Program-made: the position numbers and the translations under genes
In this document: positions 44,143-56,190 of the stretch, piece after piece
How positions within the stretch are numbered: position 1 is the stretch's first letter
Layout of the letters: each line of letters starts with the position of its first letter
Notes under the pieces: model-generated
The model's database searches: none
The model's input: only the letters and a program-made list of their open reading frames with translations
Told to the model about the DNA's origin: nothing
Source: Ditylenchus dipsaci
Taxonomy: Eukaryota > Nematoda > Chromadorea > Rhabditida > Anguinidae
DNA length: 64,000 nucleotides
Assembly: GCA_004194705.1 (NCBI GenBank)
Contig: SADC01000398.1
Coordinates: 1-64,000 of the forward strand
Reading direction: 5' to 3'

Positions 44143-44622
44143 AGTCAAACCTCGATATAGTGGCCCCTCAAATATAGCGGCCCTCTAAGCTCGATTTGGT
44201 TAGTTAGATCTTAATCTAGATAAATGACCATTCAATATAGTGGCTCCTTTAATATAGTGGCCCCATGCCTGGTCCCTGCTTATTGGCCCTATATCAAAAA
44301 CTACGGGTTTTTTTAGACAAAATGAGAAAATTTCAAAAAACGTATGGCAAAATCACAATTTTTCGATATTTAAGGCCAAGTTAGCTTTTCAAAATGGCAA
44401 AACATTCAAAAAAATTCGCGCAAAAAAGCGTCAGACCGGGGGTGGGAAAGTATCAGCTTAGCAAGGGTAAACTGTACAGTTAAACCTCGATATAGTGTCC
44501 CACTAGGCTATAAAACTATATAGTATAGTATGTATAGTGGCCCTTTAATATAGTGGCGCTTCGATATAATGGGTGTTCCCGAGAAGGGCCACTATATCGA
44601 GGTTTGACTGTACAAGTACTTA
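44143..44622. repeat. Pogo-like MITEs (CCTCGATATAGTGGCC)
   Basis: ACAGTCAAACCTCGATATAGTG (44142) begins the block and CACTATATCGAGGTTTGACTGTA (44590-44613) ends it. A second left-type end (ACAGTTAAACCTCGATATAGTG) occurs at 44478. Several internal AATATAGTGGCCCC units. The inverted ends fit a Tigger/pogo-derived MITE, flanked by TA. Confidence 0.7.
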
Positions 44623-44971
44623 TCTGTTTTCAATGAAAATTATACGAATTGCTTGGTCTGTAAAAAAACTGCCCCTGTCTCCCCTATTGAAACTGAACTG
44701 ACGACTCTACATGACAATAGGACAATTTGGCGCTAATACAGATACATTCCACTAATTGAAACTAAAACCAACTTCTTTGAACTACTGCCTAAATCAGACC
44801 GTCAAAACATGTTTTTTTCACTGAATAACCAAAAATATCTAAGATTTAAAAAAAGATTGCGAAATTATTGGTGTCAATCATGAAAAAGGCTCAAAATTAT
44901 AGATTAATAATATTTTCAATGAACAATAATTATTTTATTGTTTTATGATTGCATAATAAAATTTAAGATGT

Positions 44972-47900
44972 GTGTGCCGTCAAGACGAGTCCAGCCCCGG
45001 CCCGAAGATAGGCACCAAACCTTTCTTTTTTCACATATCTAAAGGTGAACATGTGTGTCAAATCTGCTATGAAGAAGTCACAAAAGCCGGAAGACCCACA
45101 AATGATCTTTACTTTGAGTGGAAGAATCGTTGGCTAGCCGAAAGTAGATGTGCACCGTTTGTGCGGCTGTTTATGTTAGAACAACTGTTGCCTTTTGGAT
45201 CAACTGCTCGCATTGTGGCAAGTTCCGCAAAGTAATGCGCACATTTTCCTTGTTGACAGCCGATGAAATTGCAAGTTTTTTGCGAAGATTTGCTTGAAGG
45301 AAACTGCAGTGTGGAAGAGGAATTTGTGAGTTTGATTTCTGTTGGTTCTGCCTTAGAGTTACTCAATTGCTTAGTGTGTAACTGAGGCGAAACACCACAG
45401 CTGGATTAAGTCACTTAGTGCACCCCTTTGCTCCACAACAGTCCAGCCTTGCACTACCTTGCTAACGAGTATTACTATGACGAAGTTGGAATGAGCCCAT
45501 TAAATGCTAAGTTCGAGCTGGGAAAAAGTTTTTTTCATTTTTTATATATTATTTTACAAAATAAAACTATTTTAAGACTGCATAACAACTACTTTCATGT
45601 CGCCCTTTAACATCCCCAATGAGCAGTCAATGGCTTTTAGTCTTCGTCCTGATGTTATGGAGTATGATGAAGTTTATGGTTCGTGTTTTAACACAATAAA
45701 TATAATATAGAATTATTTTTCAGCTTTCCCTGAATACTCTGTTGAGCAGGTAAAAAAGCTTCTGAACATTTTGTAATTTCGTTTTTTTCAAAGTCAAATT
45801 TACTTTAAAAATAAATTAGCAAATACCGTATTTATTCTAATAGAGCACCAGTCTCTATTTGAAAACCAGTCTTTATTATAGCACAACCCATTGGCGCCAA
45901 AACTAGGGGGTACAGCCAACCCTCGATTTAACGGCACCAAAAATAGACCGATTTGGTCGGCATTGACTAAGATTTAGTCAAAGTAAACCCTAGATTTAAC
46001 GACACCTCGATTTAACGGTCCCCAGGGGTGCCGTTAATTCTAGGGTTGACTGTGAAACATTTTTATTTCATTGTCGACAAAAAGCTAAAAAAAAATCTGG
46101 AGATTGAAAAATAGAGCACCATGTTGTTCTATTAGAATAAATACGGTAGATTTCAGAACAATTTCAATTTTTTTATTAAATAGGTGCTATATCTAGCAAT
46201 GCGAAATCTGGTTGTCACTTTATGGAATCTCAACCCTTTTGTAATCATTTCAATTTTTCAATAATAGAATACATTGTCGTTTTTTAGGAATACTTGACCT
46301 ATTCTACCTGTCTTTCATATCTGTCTTGCCCAGGCTAGTCAAAGTATAACTGAAAAAATTATAATCTACTTTTTTCTTTAGGACTCGCTCGAGGTAAATC
46401 CTCAAAAATCGTTGTTTCTATTAAATTTTTACTTATTTTAAGTCTGGTACTCTACGGAGTTAAAAAGAGTGCTAGATTACTTAACAATAAAAAACGTGAT
46501 TAACTTTGGATTGCTCAACATCCCTTCTACACTGCTTTTAAAAGAAAAAGTTAAAAAAGTGAGTACTTTTGCTATTTACATCCTGGAGCCGTAGTGATAA
46601 AGAATTTACCCTTACCTTTTACCCTTACCTCCACCTTAGTGATAAAATTTTTTGCCGCTATTCCATTGTACCCCCCCCCCTCCCAAAAAAGCTATTCCAG
46701 TGTACCCCCCCCCCCCCCAAAAATAAGGACCTATTCCATTGTACCCCCCCCAAAACCAACTTTTTTATATGCCCTCAAAAACCATTTTTATGTAATAATT
46801 TCGCCATAAAAGTACCAGAAAAGCCATTTAAATAGGGTTCAAGGGCTGTATTGGGAGGGAAGGGAATAACACAGGGGCCACTTTTTTTGGCTGCTTTACC
46901 GTGTTTTTCAACTCGGGCCGTGGCAAAAATAGACTCTATATGCATTTTATGATCAAGTGTACTTCTCGGAATCATGTCTAAGGTAAGTGCGTGCGCGCAT
47001 CTCTAACCCCCAAGCCCCCTGCGCCCCCTTCGAGGGCGCAGGGGGCTTGGGGGCTTGGAGTTGAGATGCGCACACCCACATACCTTAGACACAAATCACT
47101 CGAAAGTGACTCTGGATGCATAAAAAATGCATGCATACTAGAGTTTCTTTATGCGGTAGGCCCAGTCAACAAAACTATGTTCAACATCTTCAATTTTTCG
47201 GCCGAAAAGGGTCTCCGCCCTTCTCCGGCTTTAGGCTTCGAGCCAGAGGCTCATCCATCCAAAATTCTGCCTTCACCTCCGCAGAGTCCCGGCTCAGGCA
47301 TAATCAACCCCGGAACCCACCCGGCTGGCCCTTCAGAGCCTTTTGAGTACTTATGTATTTGGGTCCTCCACAAGTTGCTGGGTTTGACGTGCCTTCAAAC
47401 GTATATATTAAGTGGTGGACCCAAGTTGCTGGGTTTGAAGATGCCTTAAATCCTTATTCATTAGTGGCCCCTGTTTTGTCCCTTCCCCTCCCAATACAGC
47501 CCTTGAACCCTAATTAAATGGCTGTTCTTGCCTTTTTATGGCAAAATTATTACATAAAAATGGTTTTTGAGTGCATATAAAAAAGTTGGTTTTTGGGCGG
47601 GGGGGGCGGTACAATCGAATAGGTCATTATTTGGGGGGGGGGGGTACACTGGAATAGCTTTTGGGGGGGGGGGCTGTACAATGGAATAGTGCCAAATTTT
47701 ACTCCTACTTTTACCTCTATTTTTTACCCTTACCTTTACCCTTACCTCTACCCTTAGTGATAAAAGCTAGAGGTGAAGGTAGAGGTAGAGGTAAAGGTAA
47801 AAAACATTAGGGGGAGCAAAGCAAATTTTTACCATGGGGGTAGCAGGGTAAAATTTTTACCCTCATCTCGATTTCAAAAATGTTTGTCTTGTAAATCATT

Positions 47901-50657
47901 TGAAAGACATTTTTTGTCGCCAAACACGATTCAACGTCCATTTTTTACTGTTGTGTGTTCTTTGTTGAGATTTTCTTGCTTAGTGAATACAGATACAATT
48001 CCTCACTCTGTCGAACTCGTGTGCTGGTGGAGCAGGTGATTAGTCGTTGGAAGCGTCGATTCCATTGCTTGCACGGGGAACTGTGGATTTCCTTGGAGCG
48101 TGTGCCTCAATTCATCATCGCCATTGCTGTTCTTCATAACATCTGCCGTCTGCGAAGAGTGTCCGATGAGAATGACGAGGAGATGACCGATGACCAGCCA
48201 CAGGAGGAGCGATATGCCGTGGAAAGAATGAATACTGGATCGAACATAAGAAATTCAATTGTCAGTCGTTATTTTGGTGGGTAAATAGTGCTGTTTATTG
48301 TTGAAGATTCGAATAAATTTGAATAAGGGTGAAGGTAAAGGTAGGGGTAAAAAGTGGAGGTAAGGGTAAAGATAGAGGTAAGGGTAAAGGTAAAGGTAGG
48401 GGTAAAAATTGAAGGTAGAGGTAAGGGTAGAGGCAGAGGTAAGGGTACGGGTAGAGGTAAGGGTAAAAGTTGAAGGTGAAAAAAGGTAGAGGTAGGGTAA
48501 AAGGTAGAGGTAAAAGTAAAAGTTAGAGGTAGGGGTAAAAGGTAGAAGTAACGGTATTCTTTATCACTACCGCCCCTGAAAAAAAAATTTAGTCAAAGCT
48601 AGAGGTAGTTATTGTTGGAGGTGGACTGTCTGGATTGGCGGCTGCTCGTCAACTGCGATCGCTGGGTGCTAAAGTTACTGTATTGGAGGCGAAAGCTAAA
48701 GTTGGTGGGCGTATGCAAGATGACTGGAGTCTGGGAGTTTGTGTTGGATGTGGTGCTCAGTTAATAACGGTAATTATTTTAAATTAAAAATTAACAAAAA
48801 AAAATTTTCATGTTTTTATTAGGGAATCGTCAACAATCCCATTGTGCTCATGTGTCATCAAATAGGACTACCTTACAAGTATAACTCACTTTTTGTGCTA
48901 AAATGTTTAAACTAAATATTTTTAGACTATTATCGGACGAATGTCCATTGCTAGACTCAGAAACTGGCAGACAGGTCTCACCTTTAGCCGATCGCATTGT
49001 AGATGAGCACTTTAATTGTATGTTGGACGCCATTGGGCAGTGGAAAACCACCACTAAAACCACCGACAACAATTTGTTGAGTAAGACATATCAGTTAACT
49101 AAAATTTGAACCTGAACAGCTTACACTATTCTAGGTCAGCTCACAAATTTGAACAACAAACTAGTGAAATGTCTAGATTTTAAATGGACAAAGGTTCAGG
49201 CACCCAGTTTTAATTTGTTTTAAAAATTATTATTCAGGAATTTGAGCGTCTTTTGCAATGGCAAATAGGAAATGTGGAATTTTCTTGTGGTTAGTTAGTT
49301 TAGATCTGAATTTTTTTATTTTTTGTGAGTTTTCAAATTCAAGGGGCACAACTATCGGAAGTATCAGCTAGACATTGGTTGCTTATACCTTGTATAATAT
49401 CGAATTATGGATAAATGTCTTTTCGCAATTCAGGGATCAAAACGAATCTGTGGGACAGTTTGCTGGTATCATTAGTATTATTGATAGAGTTGATAGTTTT
49501 TTTTACAATATCTGTCATTTAAGGCGCTCATGCCCTGTTGTCTGAAGGCTCTGGTCAATTGATTAAGCGTTTAGCGGAGGGAAGTGAGACACGCTGCGGT
49601 TATGAGGTCGATTAAAATTATTTAGACATATTTGAGTTAAAATATGCTGACTTTAGGTGAATAAAATCGATTATTCGCGGTCAAAGAAAACCATAGTTCA
49701 CTGCTCAAATGGCAAAAAATTCGCGTGTGACAAGGTATAAAAAAGTTTTTCCATTTTGTCCAAAAATTTTAGTTATTTTAGGTGCTTTTATGTCTTCCTT
49801 TGGCTGTCTACCAAAACAAAATAGTCGAATTTGTTCCTGAGCTCCCTAGTGAAAAATTTGTGGCATTTAAAAATCTCGGCGCTGGTCTCATCGAAAAGGT
49901 TAGTCAGGCTGTAAATATGACCAAATAATAAACGCTCAAAGGTGGCTGTGCGCTTTCCGAGATGCTTCTGGACTAATCTTTTGAAAGAAGATGGTACTCT
50001 TGACTACTTTGGTCATATACCTAAAGACCAGACTGAAAGGGGTCTATTCAACATGTTTTACGACTTTTCTTCAAGAGTACAGTCATTTTCAGCTATTCTG
50101 AATATGAAAATTTTAATTACCATTCTTAAGTCTTCCAAAAATGTCAAAAACCAGCAATTTGTGCTGATGTCCTATGTTTGTGGAGACTCCGTCCAGCTAG
50201 TCAACAATAAAAGTGACGTGGAAGTTGTTGCTGATTTTATTGAAACTCTTGAAAAGCTATTTCCAGAAGAGGTATAAGAGTCAAAAAAATTTTTTCGGAA
50301 AAACCACTTTTTAGAGCATTCCAAACCCACTGGCTATGTAGTGACTCACTGGGGTAGAGACAAACACATTGGAATGTCTTACAGCTACTTGAAAGTCGGC
50401 GCTTCTGGAGATGACTATGACAGAATGGCTGCTTCAATCGATGATAAACTTTATTTTGCTGGAGAAGTAATAACACATTTTATTTGACATTTAAAAAATC
50501 CCAAATTTAGTGTACAAACCGTTTCTTCCCACAAACTATGACTGGAGCATACATTTCGGCCTGCGGTTTAATTTTCTGTATATTGGTCTTAATTTTACAA
50601 GCATATTTCAGCGAGACCAGCAAAATTGCAGAATCTTGGATGACTGCAAATGCTTAG
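44972..50657 (+). CDS. KDM1B-like: KDM1B/LSD2-like lysine-specific histone demethylase
   Basis: Exons: about 44972-45325, 45375-45527, 45577-45678, 45724-45749, 46184-46240, 46288-46343, 46382-46393, 46443-46558, 48599-48769, 48823-48878, 48926-49080, ~49136-49177, 49238-49289, 49344-49377, 49434-49465, 49524-49606, 49657-49734, 49782-49898, 49942-50076, 50131-50271, 50315-50466, 50511-50565, 50612-50657 (TAG). Order of domains: the [11 protein letters not shown] zinc finger, CW-type finger ([11 protein letters not shown]), [14 protein letters not shown] linker, SWIRM ([17 protein letters not shown]...ELKRVLDYL), then the FAD amine oxidase ([29 protein letters not shown]; ...[27 protein letters not shown] with the flavin-site lysine; [12 protein letters not shown]). 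This fits animal LSD2, which demethylates H3K4me1/2 in the nucleus. About five single-base corrections are needed. The N-terminal start was not found. Confidence 0.9.
45826..46146. mobile_element. CCGTATTT-ended MITE with nested pogo-like MITE, in a KDM1B-like intron
   Basis: CCGTATTTATTCTAATAGAG and CTATTAGAATAAATACGG are inverted ends flanked by TA (45824-45825 and 46147-46148). Inside, 45911-46053 has ACAGCCAACCCTCGATTTAACGG and the mirrored CTAGGGTTGACTGTG, a pogo-like MITE in its centre. Confidence 0.75.
46640..47745. repeat. Concentric palindrome inside the Harbinger element, PAL1 at the centre
   Basis: Mirrored layers: CTATTCCATTGTACCCCCCC with poly-C (46660-46750) against GGGGGG..TACAATGGAATAG (47580-47690); CAAAAACCATTTTTATGTAAT (46778) against ATTACATAAAAATGGTTTTTG (47549); GGGTTCAAGGGCTGTATTGGGAGG (46836) against CCTCCCAATACAGCCCTTGAACCC (47487). 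The centre holds a PAL1 unit with its GCGCAGGGGGC axis near 47030. Confidence 0.8.
47955..48284 (+). pseudogene. PIF/Harbinger nuclease, C-terminal part
   Basis: The frame reads [28 protein letters not shown], then [20 protein letters not shown], and ends in an acidic tail with [15 protein letters not shown] before TAA. R-T-R-x-x-V-E-Q-x-x-x-x-W-K-R-RF is the third-acidic-residue block of HARBI1-like DDE nucleases. The first two catalytic aspartates and the N-terminus are missing; upstream sequence is palindromic repeat. Non-autonomous remnant. Confidence 0.8.
48295..48560 (+). repeat. GGTAAGGGTAGAGGTAAA minisatellite
   Basis: More than twenty degenerate 6-bp-register units (GGTAAA, GGTAGA, GGTAAG). 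They form the right subterminal region of the Harbinger-type element, mirrored in part at 46610-46640 and 47700-47750. Confidence 0.8.
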
Positions 50658-50879
50658 CAAAAATTTTAATACTAAAAATTTGACAGCCATGATATTATTT
50701 CTTATTGTTTTTCTCAGGGATTAATTTATTAATTATTGATGCGTTAGAATGTCGCTAGAATTATTTACAGCTTCTTACTCCGCTTTGTTTTTTGTGCTAT
50801 ATAATGTTCTGTGTCTGTGAAATTGTATTTTAGTCAGAGGTCTTGTCAATAGTGTGAAACAAAATGTAAATAAACGCTG

Positions 50880-51400
50880 ATACACACAAAATAAAACGGC
50901 GGTACTGGAATAAACCCCACCCAATAATTTAGGCTTAGGCCCGTAGGCTTAGGCCTAGAGTTAGGCTCAGGGCCTGCCATTACTAACAAGGGCTTTCGTA
51001 CAACTTTTTCTTCAAAAAATGGGGGTTTTAGGTACCCTCCAAAGGATATATTCCAGTAGCGTAAAAAAACATTATTAGATTCGCAAAATTAGTTTGTGGA
51101 ATTAAGTTTAGGTATAGTGACCTGTATGAGCATTTCTCTTAGACTGCTTAGACTCTACAGTAACTGCTTTTGATCTTGATCCACGATTCATAATCATTGA
51201 GAATTTTTTGAAAACATCAAGGAATACAGAATGCTGCAAAATGCTGCATTTAAGCAAATGAGTGTTATTGGAAAAGCTCCAACATATGTGATTACGGACA
51301 TGCCTGTTATCTGAAAAATAATAGTTTTAAGTTATGCTTTGTACTTAAGCGTCGTGTCCGTCAAAATCTCTCAGTTGAAAATGGCTATAATTTCTTTTCT
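50880..51400. other. Intergenic stretch downstream of the KDM1B-like gene
   Basis: Contains a short CTTAGGCC/GGCTTAGG repeat block (50935-50985). No gene recognised. Confidence 0.4.
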
Positions 51401-51407
51401 ATAGAGT

Positions 51408-51760
51408 CGACTCTCTCCATAGTGATCACTACAAGAAGTTCGCTCCTAACTAGGGCGCGACACTTTTTTCAACTCAAATTTCAAAGGCTTTTGCCAGTTG
51501 TCTTCGGCTAGTATAGTCTGAAATTCGGTAAGGATTCCGATTTCACCGGTCATTTATGTAAATGGCAGTAGTTTTGCTCAAAAGACCCGCGGCTCTCCCC
51601 ATTTTGTATATTAGGTGATCACTACGGAGAAAGGAATCCTTGCATAATTTTGGGAGACTAGCCGAAGACAACTGGCAAAAACCATCAAAAATTTGAGCCA
51701 AAAAAGTGTCAGACCTAGGTGGGAACGAACCTTTTGGTGATCACTATGGAAAGAGTCGAT
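51408..51760. repeat. Pogo-like MITE (GTGATCACTA type)
   Basis: AGAGTCGACTCTCTCCATAGTGATCACTAC (51411) mirrors GGTGATCACTATGGAAAGAGTCGATTGTA (51734). The internal pair GCCAGTTGTCTTCGGCTAG / CTAGCCGAAGACAACTGGC is perfect. TA flanks are consistent with Tigger/pogo. Confidence 0.75.
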
Positions 51761-51889
51761 TGTATTCAAATATTACCAATTTAAAAAGAGTAGAAGCAAA
51801 TGCAGGAATAATATCTAGCATTATTTCGGCTGCTAGCATTAGTATAACCACTCTATTTTTCTGTAAAATGTATTTAGTTAAGAATTAAA
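51757..51889 (+). pseudogene. C-terminal piece of the coiled-coil/TM gene family
   Basis: SNITNLKRVEANAGIISSII..SISITTLFFCKMYLVKN-stop has the same layout as the end of the 34.4-36.7 kb gene: a helical NLK segment, then a Gly/Ser/Ile-rich membrane stretch and a short basic tail. It begins directly at the end of a MITE, so the upstream exons are displaced or lost. Confidence 0.35.
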
Positions 51890-52361
51890 TAGTCTAATCA
51901 TTAACATTCACGATGTTTTTTGAGTTAAGTTGGCGAACAGTGTAAAAGAAATACATGCTGCAAAGCATGTTGGTACCTAACATACAGTTTTTTATGTACA
52001 ATTGTGGTAGGTTTCTGTATTTACTGTAAGACACAAAAAATCACTGCATTGCTCCACTGAAAAAAAAAACAGCTGAATCAAAATAGTTTCAATGCTAAAA
52101 ATACCTTTTTTCATGTCAAAAGGTAGTTCCAATAGTTCAATCACTATAAAAAATGTAAAAACGAGAACATAACAGAAAGAACTAGAAAATAGATAATTTG
52201 ACGAACTCGAAAATGATACATTTTCAAAGATATTAACCGATCCACAGTAACAAATAGTATTGGAAATGAGTTAGCAAAGCATATGTAAGTCATCGGTAGT
52301 AGGCCCGTCCAAACAATATGTGTGGATTGAAGTTGTTCATACCTGAACCATTGGTTACCGT

Positions 52362-52615
52362 AATATCTCTAATAAGGGGCCATGGGGCCTTTTTCAACAC
52401 CTATTCGGAGGGGGCTTTATTAGAAAGTGGGGTCTTGTTAGAAGTCGTCTTTCAGGTCTAATTAGGCCTTATTTAAATTACTATGGTTTTTAAGCGCAGT
52501 GGTGTGACAAAATTTGAATTGGCTGGGGACACTTTTCTTTGGTCTCTCACTGTACTCTTTGGAGTCGTTCAAAATAACTCCAAAGAGTACAGTGAGACCA
52601 AAGATTGTTTTAATT
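52362..52615. repeat. Partial TAATAAGG MITE and a CTGTACTCTTTGGAGT palindrome
   Basis: 52362-52480: ACCGTAATATCTCTAATAAGG with GGGGCCATGGGGCC, right end lost. 52490-52610: CTTTGGTCTCTCACTGTACTC mirrors GAGTACAGTGAGACCAAAG. A second copy of the latter palindrome is at 56895-57085. Confidence 0.65.
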
Positions 52616-52839
52616 GTTTAAATTGATTTTTACTTTTAGGCAAGGTTCGTAATGAAATTTTTTGAAAAAAGACATTTGGGTAAAAATGGGCATTTTGACT
52701 ATTTTTGAAGAAGAAGGGTCATTTTATCCAGTGCTTATTGCTATTTGACTAAAAGCTTCAAAAATAAAAAACGATTTTGGGTTCCGAAAAAAGGAAAAAA
52801 ATCTTTTTAAAAAGGACGATTATGAACCCTTCTTTTAGG

Positions 52840-52990
52840 CCATCCAGGTGGACATCCACCTGGCTAGGTGGTACCTGCACCAGGTATTGAAGTTGGGGTG
52901 TGTAAAATTGAAATTTTGACTTAACAAGCCCAACTCTTCACACAATTTTAAGTTAGAAATAATGGTTTTTTATTTACAAGAAATTTTAAT
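52840..52990. repeat. Isolated CCATCCAGGTGG satellite unit
   Basis: One unit of the 37.0-38.0 kb satellite (CCATCCAGGTGG, CCACCTGGCTAGGTGGTACC, TTAACAAGCCCAACTC). Confidence 0.7.
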
Positions 52991-53227
52991 GTTTCAGGTT
53001 TAAGTTTTTTCGGCTATTTAGGGCGGTTTAGGGTGATTTGTGTGGTTTAGGATGGTTGGGGGTAATTCGGACACAATCTAAAAAGATCAATGCACCTCGA
53101 TTCCACGTTAAAATCAGTAAAACAAAAAAAAATCGGCGGAAAGATGACAGGTGGAAAAAAGTCTCATTCCATTGAACACATCCATTCAACACTAATCACA
53201 TTGAGAAAAATAGAAAGTAGAAAAAGG

Positions 53228-53400
53228 TAGGAAACTTCTTAGCAAATCAGAATTCAAGAAAATAATGCCTTAGCAACTAAATCCTTAGCAAATGGGCGCC
53301 TTAACAAAAAAATTCTTAGCAATTTGTCGCTTAGCAAAAAAATCTTGCCAAAACGACCGCTTAGCAAATCGACCACTTAGCAAAATGCTGCTTAAATTTT
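53228..53400. repeat. CTTAGCAAAT tandem repeat
   Basis: About nine degenerate 17-20 bp units (CTTAGCAAATCGACCA type). The style resembles the foldback arms at 20.97 and 22.8 kb, but no inverted partner was found. Confidence 0.75.
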
Positions 53401-53419
53401 GAGGTACGGCGACGGCTAT

Positions 53420-54470
53420 GGTTTTTGAACCAGGAAGGGGTGTAATTTTTATCAGCGAGCTTTTCTCTATGTTAATGCAAAGTATTTTTTTGTGAAATTT
53501 TATTTTTTAAAAATTTATGGAATACATTGAAAATTACTTAAAGAAACCCACCTGATCTCCAAAAAGTGACGGTGTACATAAAATACGGAACTGATAAAGC
53601 AGAACTTAAGACTTGTGTTATTATGTAATTTTAAATGGCATAGAAAGTTGTTGAACTCTGAGTTTTTTAGGTTTGAATAAAGAACAATAAAGTAAATAAG
53701 AGAATAAGCAAAATGTGATAATTTGGCAAATAAGCGAGAGTATATTTAAAACGAAATTCAATATAGCCATTTCAATACTTTAAAAGACACAAAATATAAA
53801 TTAATAATTTAGGAAGTCTGCCAAAAACAATAAATTTTTATACTATTTTGATGTGAAAACTGAAAAAAAATTACGCGTGATTTTTTAATTTTTATTAATT
53901 AAATTTTCACATGTCTCATTTTATAATGTGAGAATTTTTTTATGAAAACTTTTGTTATAGCATTTTTAAAAATGTGTGATTAAATAAAAAAAATCCCACT
54001 CGAAAAGACCAATAACAAAAATGAGCTGAAAAGTTGTAAAAATATTATTACATAAAAAGAGATGTACATGTTTTCGCAAAAGCATTAGCAAAATGTACCA
54101 AAAACATTAGATTGGGTGAATGTTTTCGTCGCACATGAAGTGTTCGCTTGAATAAATCCGTACAAAATGTATTGAACAGGGTTATGCAAAAAAATCTCAT
54201 AAAAATTTGTTAAATGCTTGCGCAAATTGAAAAAAAAACGCAAAAATTTATCTTGTCGTTTTAGCCAATATTGAAACATGCTTCTTACACATAAAATTGT
54301 TCGACAAAACAGCAACAGAAAAAACTCGGGCTCTTATGCAAAAGTGAGTACTATCCCATTGTAAGCCCCCCCCCTCGAAAATTTGATTCCAGTATACCTA
54401 CTCTCCCCTCCCCCACCCGAAAAAAAAAAGAAAGAAGAATATACAATGAAATAGCGACCAAAGTGCAAGT
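53420..54470. other. Intergenic stretch, no gene seen
   Basis: AT-rich with poly-C runs near 54365-54415 (CCCCCCCCC after TATCCCATTGTAAG) reminiscent of the Harbinger-embedded palindrome arms. Confidence 0.3.
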
Positions 54471-54479
54471 TTGATTACC

Positions 54480-54740
54480 TCTTTGCATGGGCTGTATATG
54501 AACATGCAGTCAAGCTAGGGAAACCGTCGATTGTGACACCGGATTCGTATTCAGCGTGCTCGATTTGCGAAACTTTTGCACTTGTGCTCAGGACTTTTTG
54601 AAGGGTTAAGGGGGTGGAGTTTGAAAAGGCATAAAATTCTATAGCTGACCAGCTAATGGTTTTATTAAGTGCAACGTTTCCCAATTTACTTCCAATTGTC
54701 GTTGGAAATGGAAATACGATGTCGAATTTCAAGTTTTGCT
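54480..54740 (-). repeat. Repeat-derived frame with IEHAEYESGV motif
   Basis: The minus-strand frame contains VSQIEHAEYESGVTID. A diverged copy (IDHAEHESGVRIQ) lies on the minus strand at 20810-20870. At the DNA level both carry GACACCGGATTCGT(G/A)TTCAGC. Probably part of a dispersed repeat or old element rather than a host gene. Confidence 0.4.
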
Positions 54741-55138
54741 CCAAAAATATTAAAATTTAAAAATCAAATTTTCATTGTCTTGAGCAGAATTCATAATTTG
54801 ACAGTCACTCTGCAATTTTACGAGCTTGTTGTTGTTTTATAAGAAAATTGAACGCTGAACATAAATCCGGTTTCAGAATCAAAGGTTTCACTAACCGGGA
54901 CAAAGTTTTTGAAAGTTTCTGTGACAGCTTATATACTTACTTTAATTTTTTAAAAAATTTTACTATATTTGATGTCAAAATAACCTTGACATACTGTTCT
55001 ATCTTTGCAAATAAAGAGTTTGGCTAGACATTATTTTCACACAAAGTCGTGGTTTTTTGATGTCAACATAGAGGATTTCGAAACTTGTTTAATACGGAAA
55101 TCGAAAATTCTTGCTTTTTCACCGGTTCACAGAAGCTT

Positions 55139-55321
55139 TTACAAAAACTTTCGAAAAAACGCAGTTTTTATTGAGCACCCTCTAGAAGGGCTTTTCACGG
55201 TATTGAATGCCATTTCCACTGATTTTTTCCACTTCTTATCGGATGCTTTACAAAGTGCTTCTTCACATCGTAATTGTTCCCCTATTTGCTCTGTTTCACT
55301 ACTTTTTGCTGTGTTAGACAT
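55139..55321 (-). other. Possible small minus-strand exon
   Basis: MSNTAKSSETEQIGEQLRCE, then ALCKASDKKWKKSVEMAFNT, VKSPSRGCSIKTAFFRKFL-stop. It is hydrophilic with protein-like composition. It is not recognised, and a long frame on the opposite strand is equally open. Confidence 0.25.
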
Positions 55322-56190
55322 TAGTCTGCAATTTTTTTTAATTGTACGTCAAGATAACTGGTACACGTAAAGGGCCTGGTTTTCACTTTTTCAGAAATCC
55401 GTACCATATTTCGAATATAGAAGCCAAAATTGAAATTGTAAACACTGTTCGAGAGTCTACTAAAATTCTTTGTAGCAGGGAATTTATCTGCATAAAAACC
55501 GTTTAGAGTTTTTTTTATCCCTAAATGCTCTGCTTATAATTTTTTCTTGTCCCAAAAACGTTTTTTTCCCTCACTCTTAATTTTACTAGTCAAAATAAAC
55601 AAAACAAAAAAAGTTCCCTGGAAATAAATATTCATTGGAAAAGGACTTTGTCCGAAGCCAGACGGGAATATATTCCTACTTTGTTTAACTAGTTTGTTGT
55701 AAACACTTCTTTTAGTTTCATTTGCATTGCAAATATAGATTATGAGAGAAATTTTGGTAATTTAGTAAGTAAAAAAGTGTTCGATTTTTAAATTTCGTAA
55801 ATTTGATATTCTGGAATAGTTTTGTAAAAAAGCCATAGCTGAACATCTCTTAAATTCCCTTTTTATCTCTTTTCCCATCTTAACACTGCTGCAGTCATCA
55901 CAAAACCTTTTCATTCTTATGAATCACTAGTGATTTTTCAGCAGCAAAGGCAGTCAAACTACTCACACCAAAAAACCTTGTTGTCATCAATGATCTTGTC
56001 TAATTATTAGTGCATTGTGTGGTAACACCTTTATTCCAATGAAATTGCCAACAAGCACATCAGTTGTAGTAAGTCAGACAAGGGAGAGCAGATCGAACAG
56101 AGAGGATGAATGGTCTGAGATGAAAAGCAACTCTCCCAACCCCAAAATATTCACTTAGCTCAAGTGAATCCTAGAAATTCACTGCAGGCA

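Larger units (their letters stand above)
46592..48570 (+). mobile_element. PIF/Harbinger-type element(s) in a KDM1B-like intron
   Basis: The left terminus GCCGTAGTGATAAAGAATTTACCC and the right terminus (reverse complement GGCGGTAGTGATAAAGAATACCG) share GTAGTGATAAAGAAT. Another TTAGTGATAAAA end-like motif occurs at 46635 and 47750, so two related elements may be nested. Subterminal regions are rich in GGTAAAGGTAGAGGTAAGGG minisatellite. The transposase C-terminus is at 47955-48284. The whole lies in the intron between the SWIRM and FAD exons. Confidence 0.7.

Noticed and set aside
45232..45259. 28-nt intron in the KDM1B-like gene (GTAATG...GACAG)
   Set aside because: The interval translates to a sequence fitting the CW-finger region ([16 protein letters not shown]). 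A single extra T in the run 45276-45281 restores the same frame, which is simpler than an ultra-short intron.
46991..47449. 152-codon frame rich in Pro and Gly
   Set aside because: It runs through the PAL1 hairpin and a mirrored repeat layer, so its openness reflects GC-rich repeat sequence.
55005..55370. 121-codon plus-strand frame
   Set aside because: The minus strand has a more protein-like composition in the same place and neither has splice or homology support; only the minus frame is listed, at low confidence.
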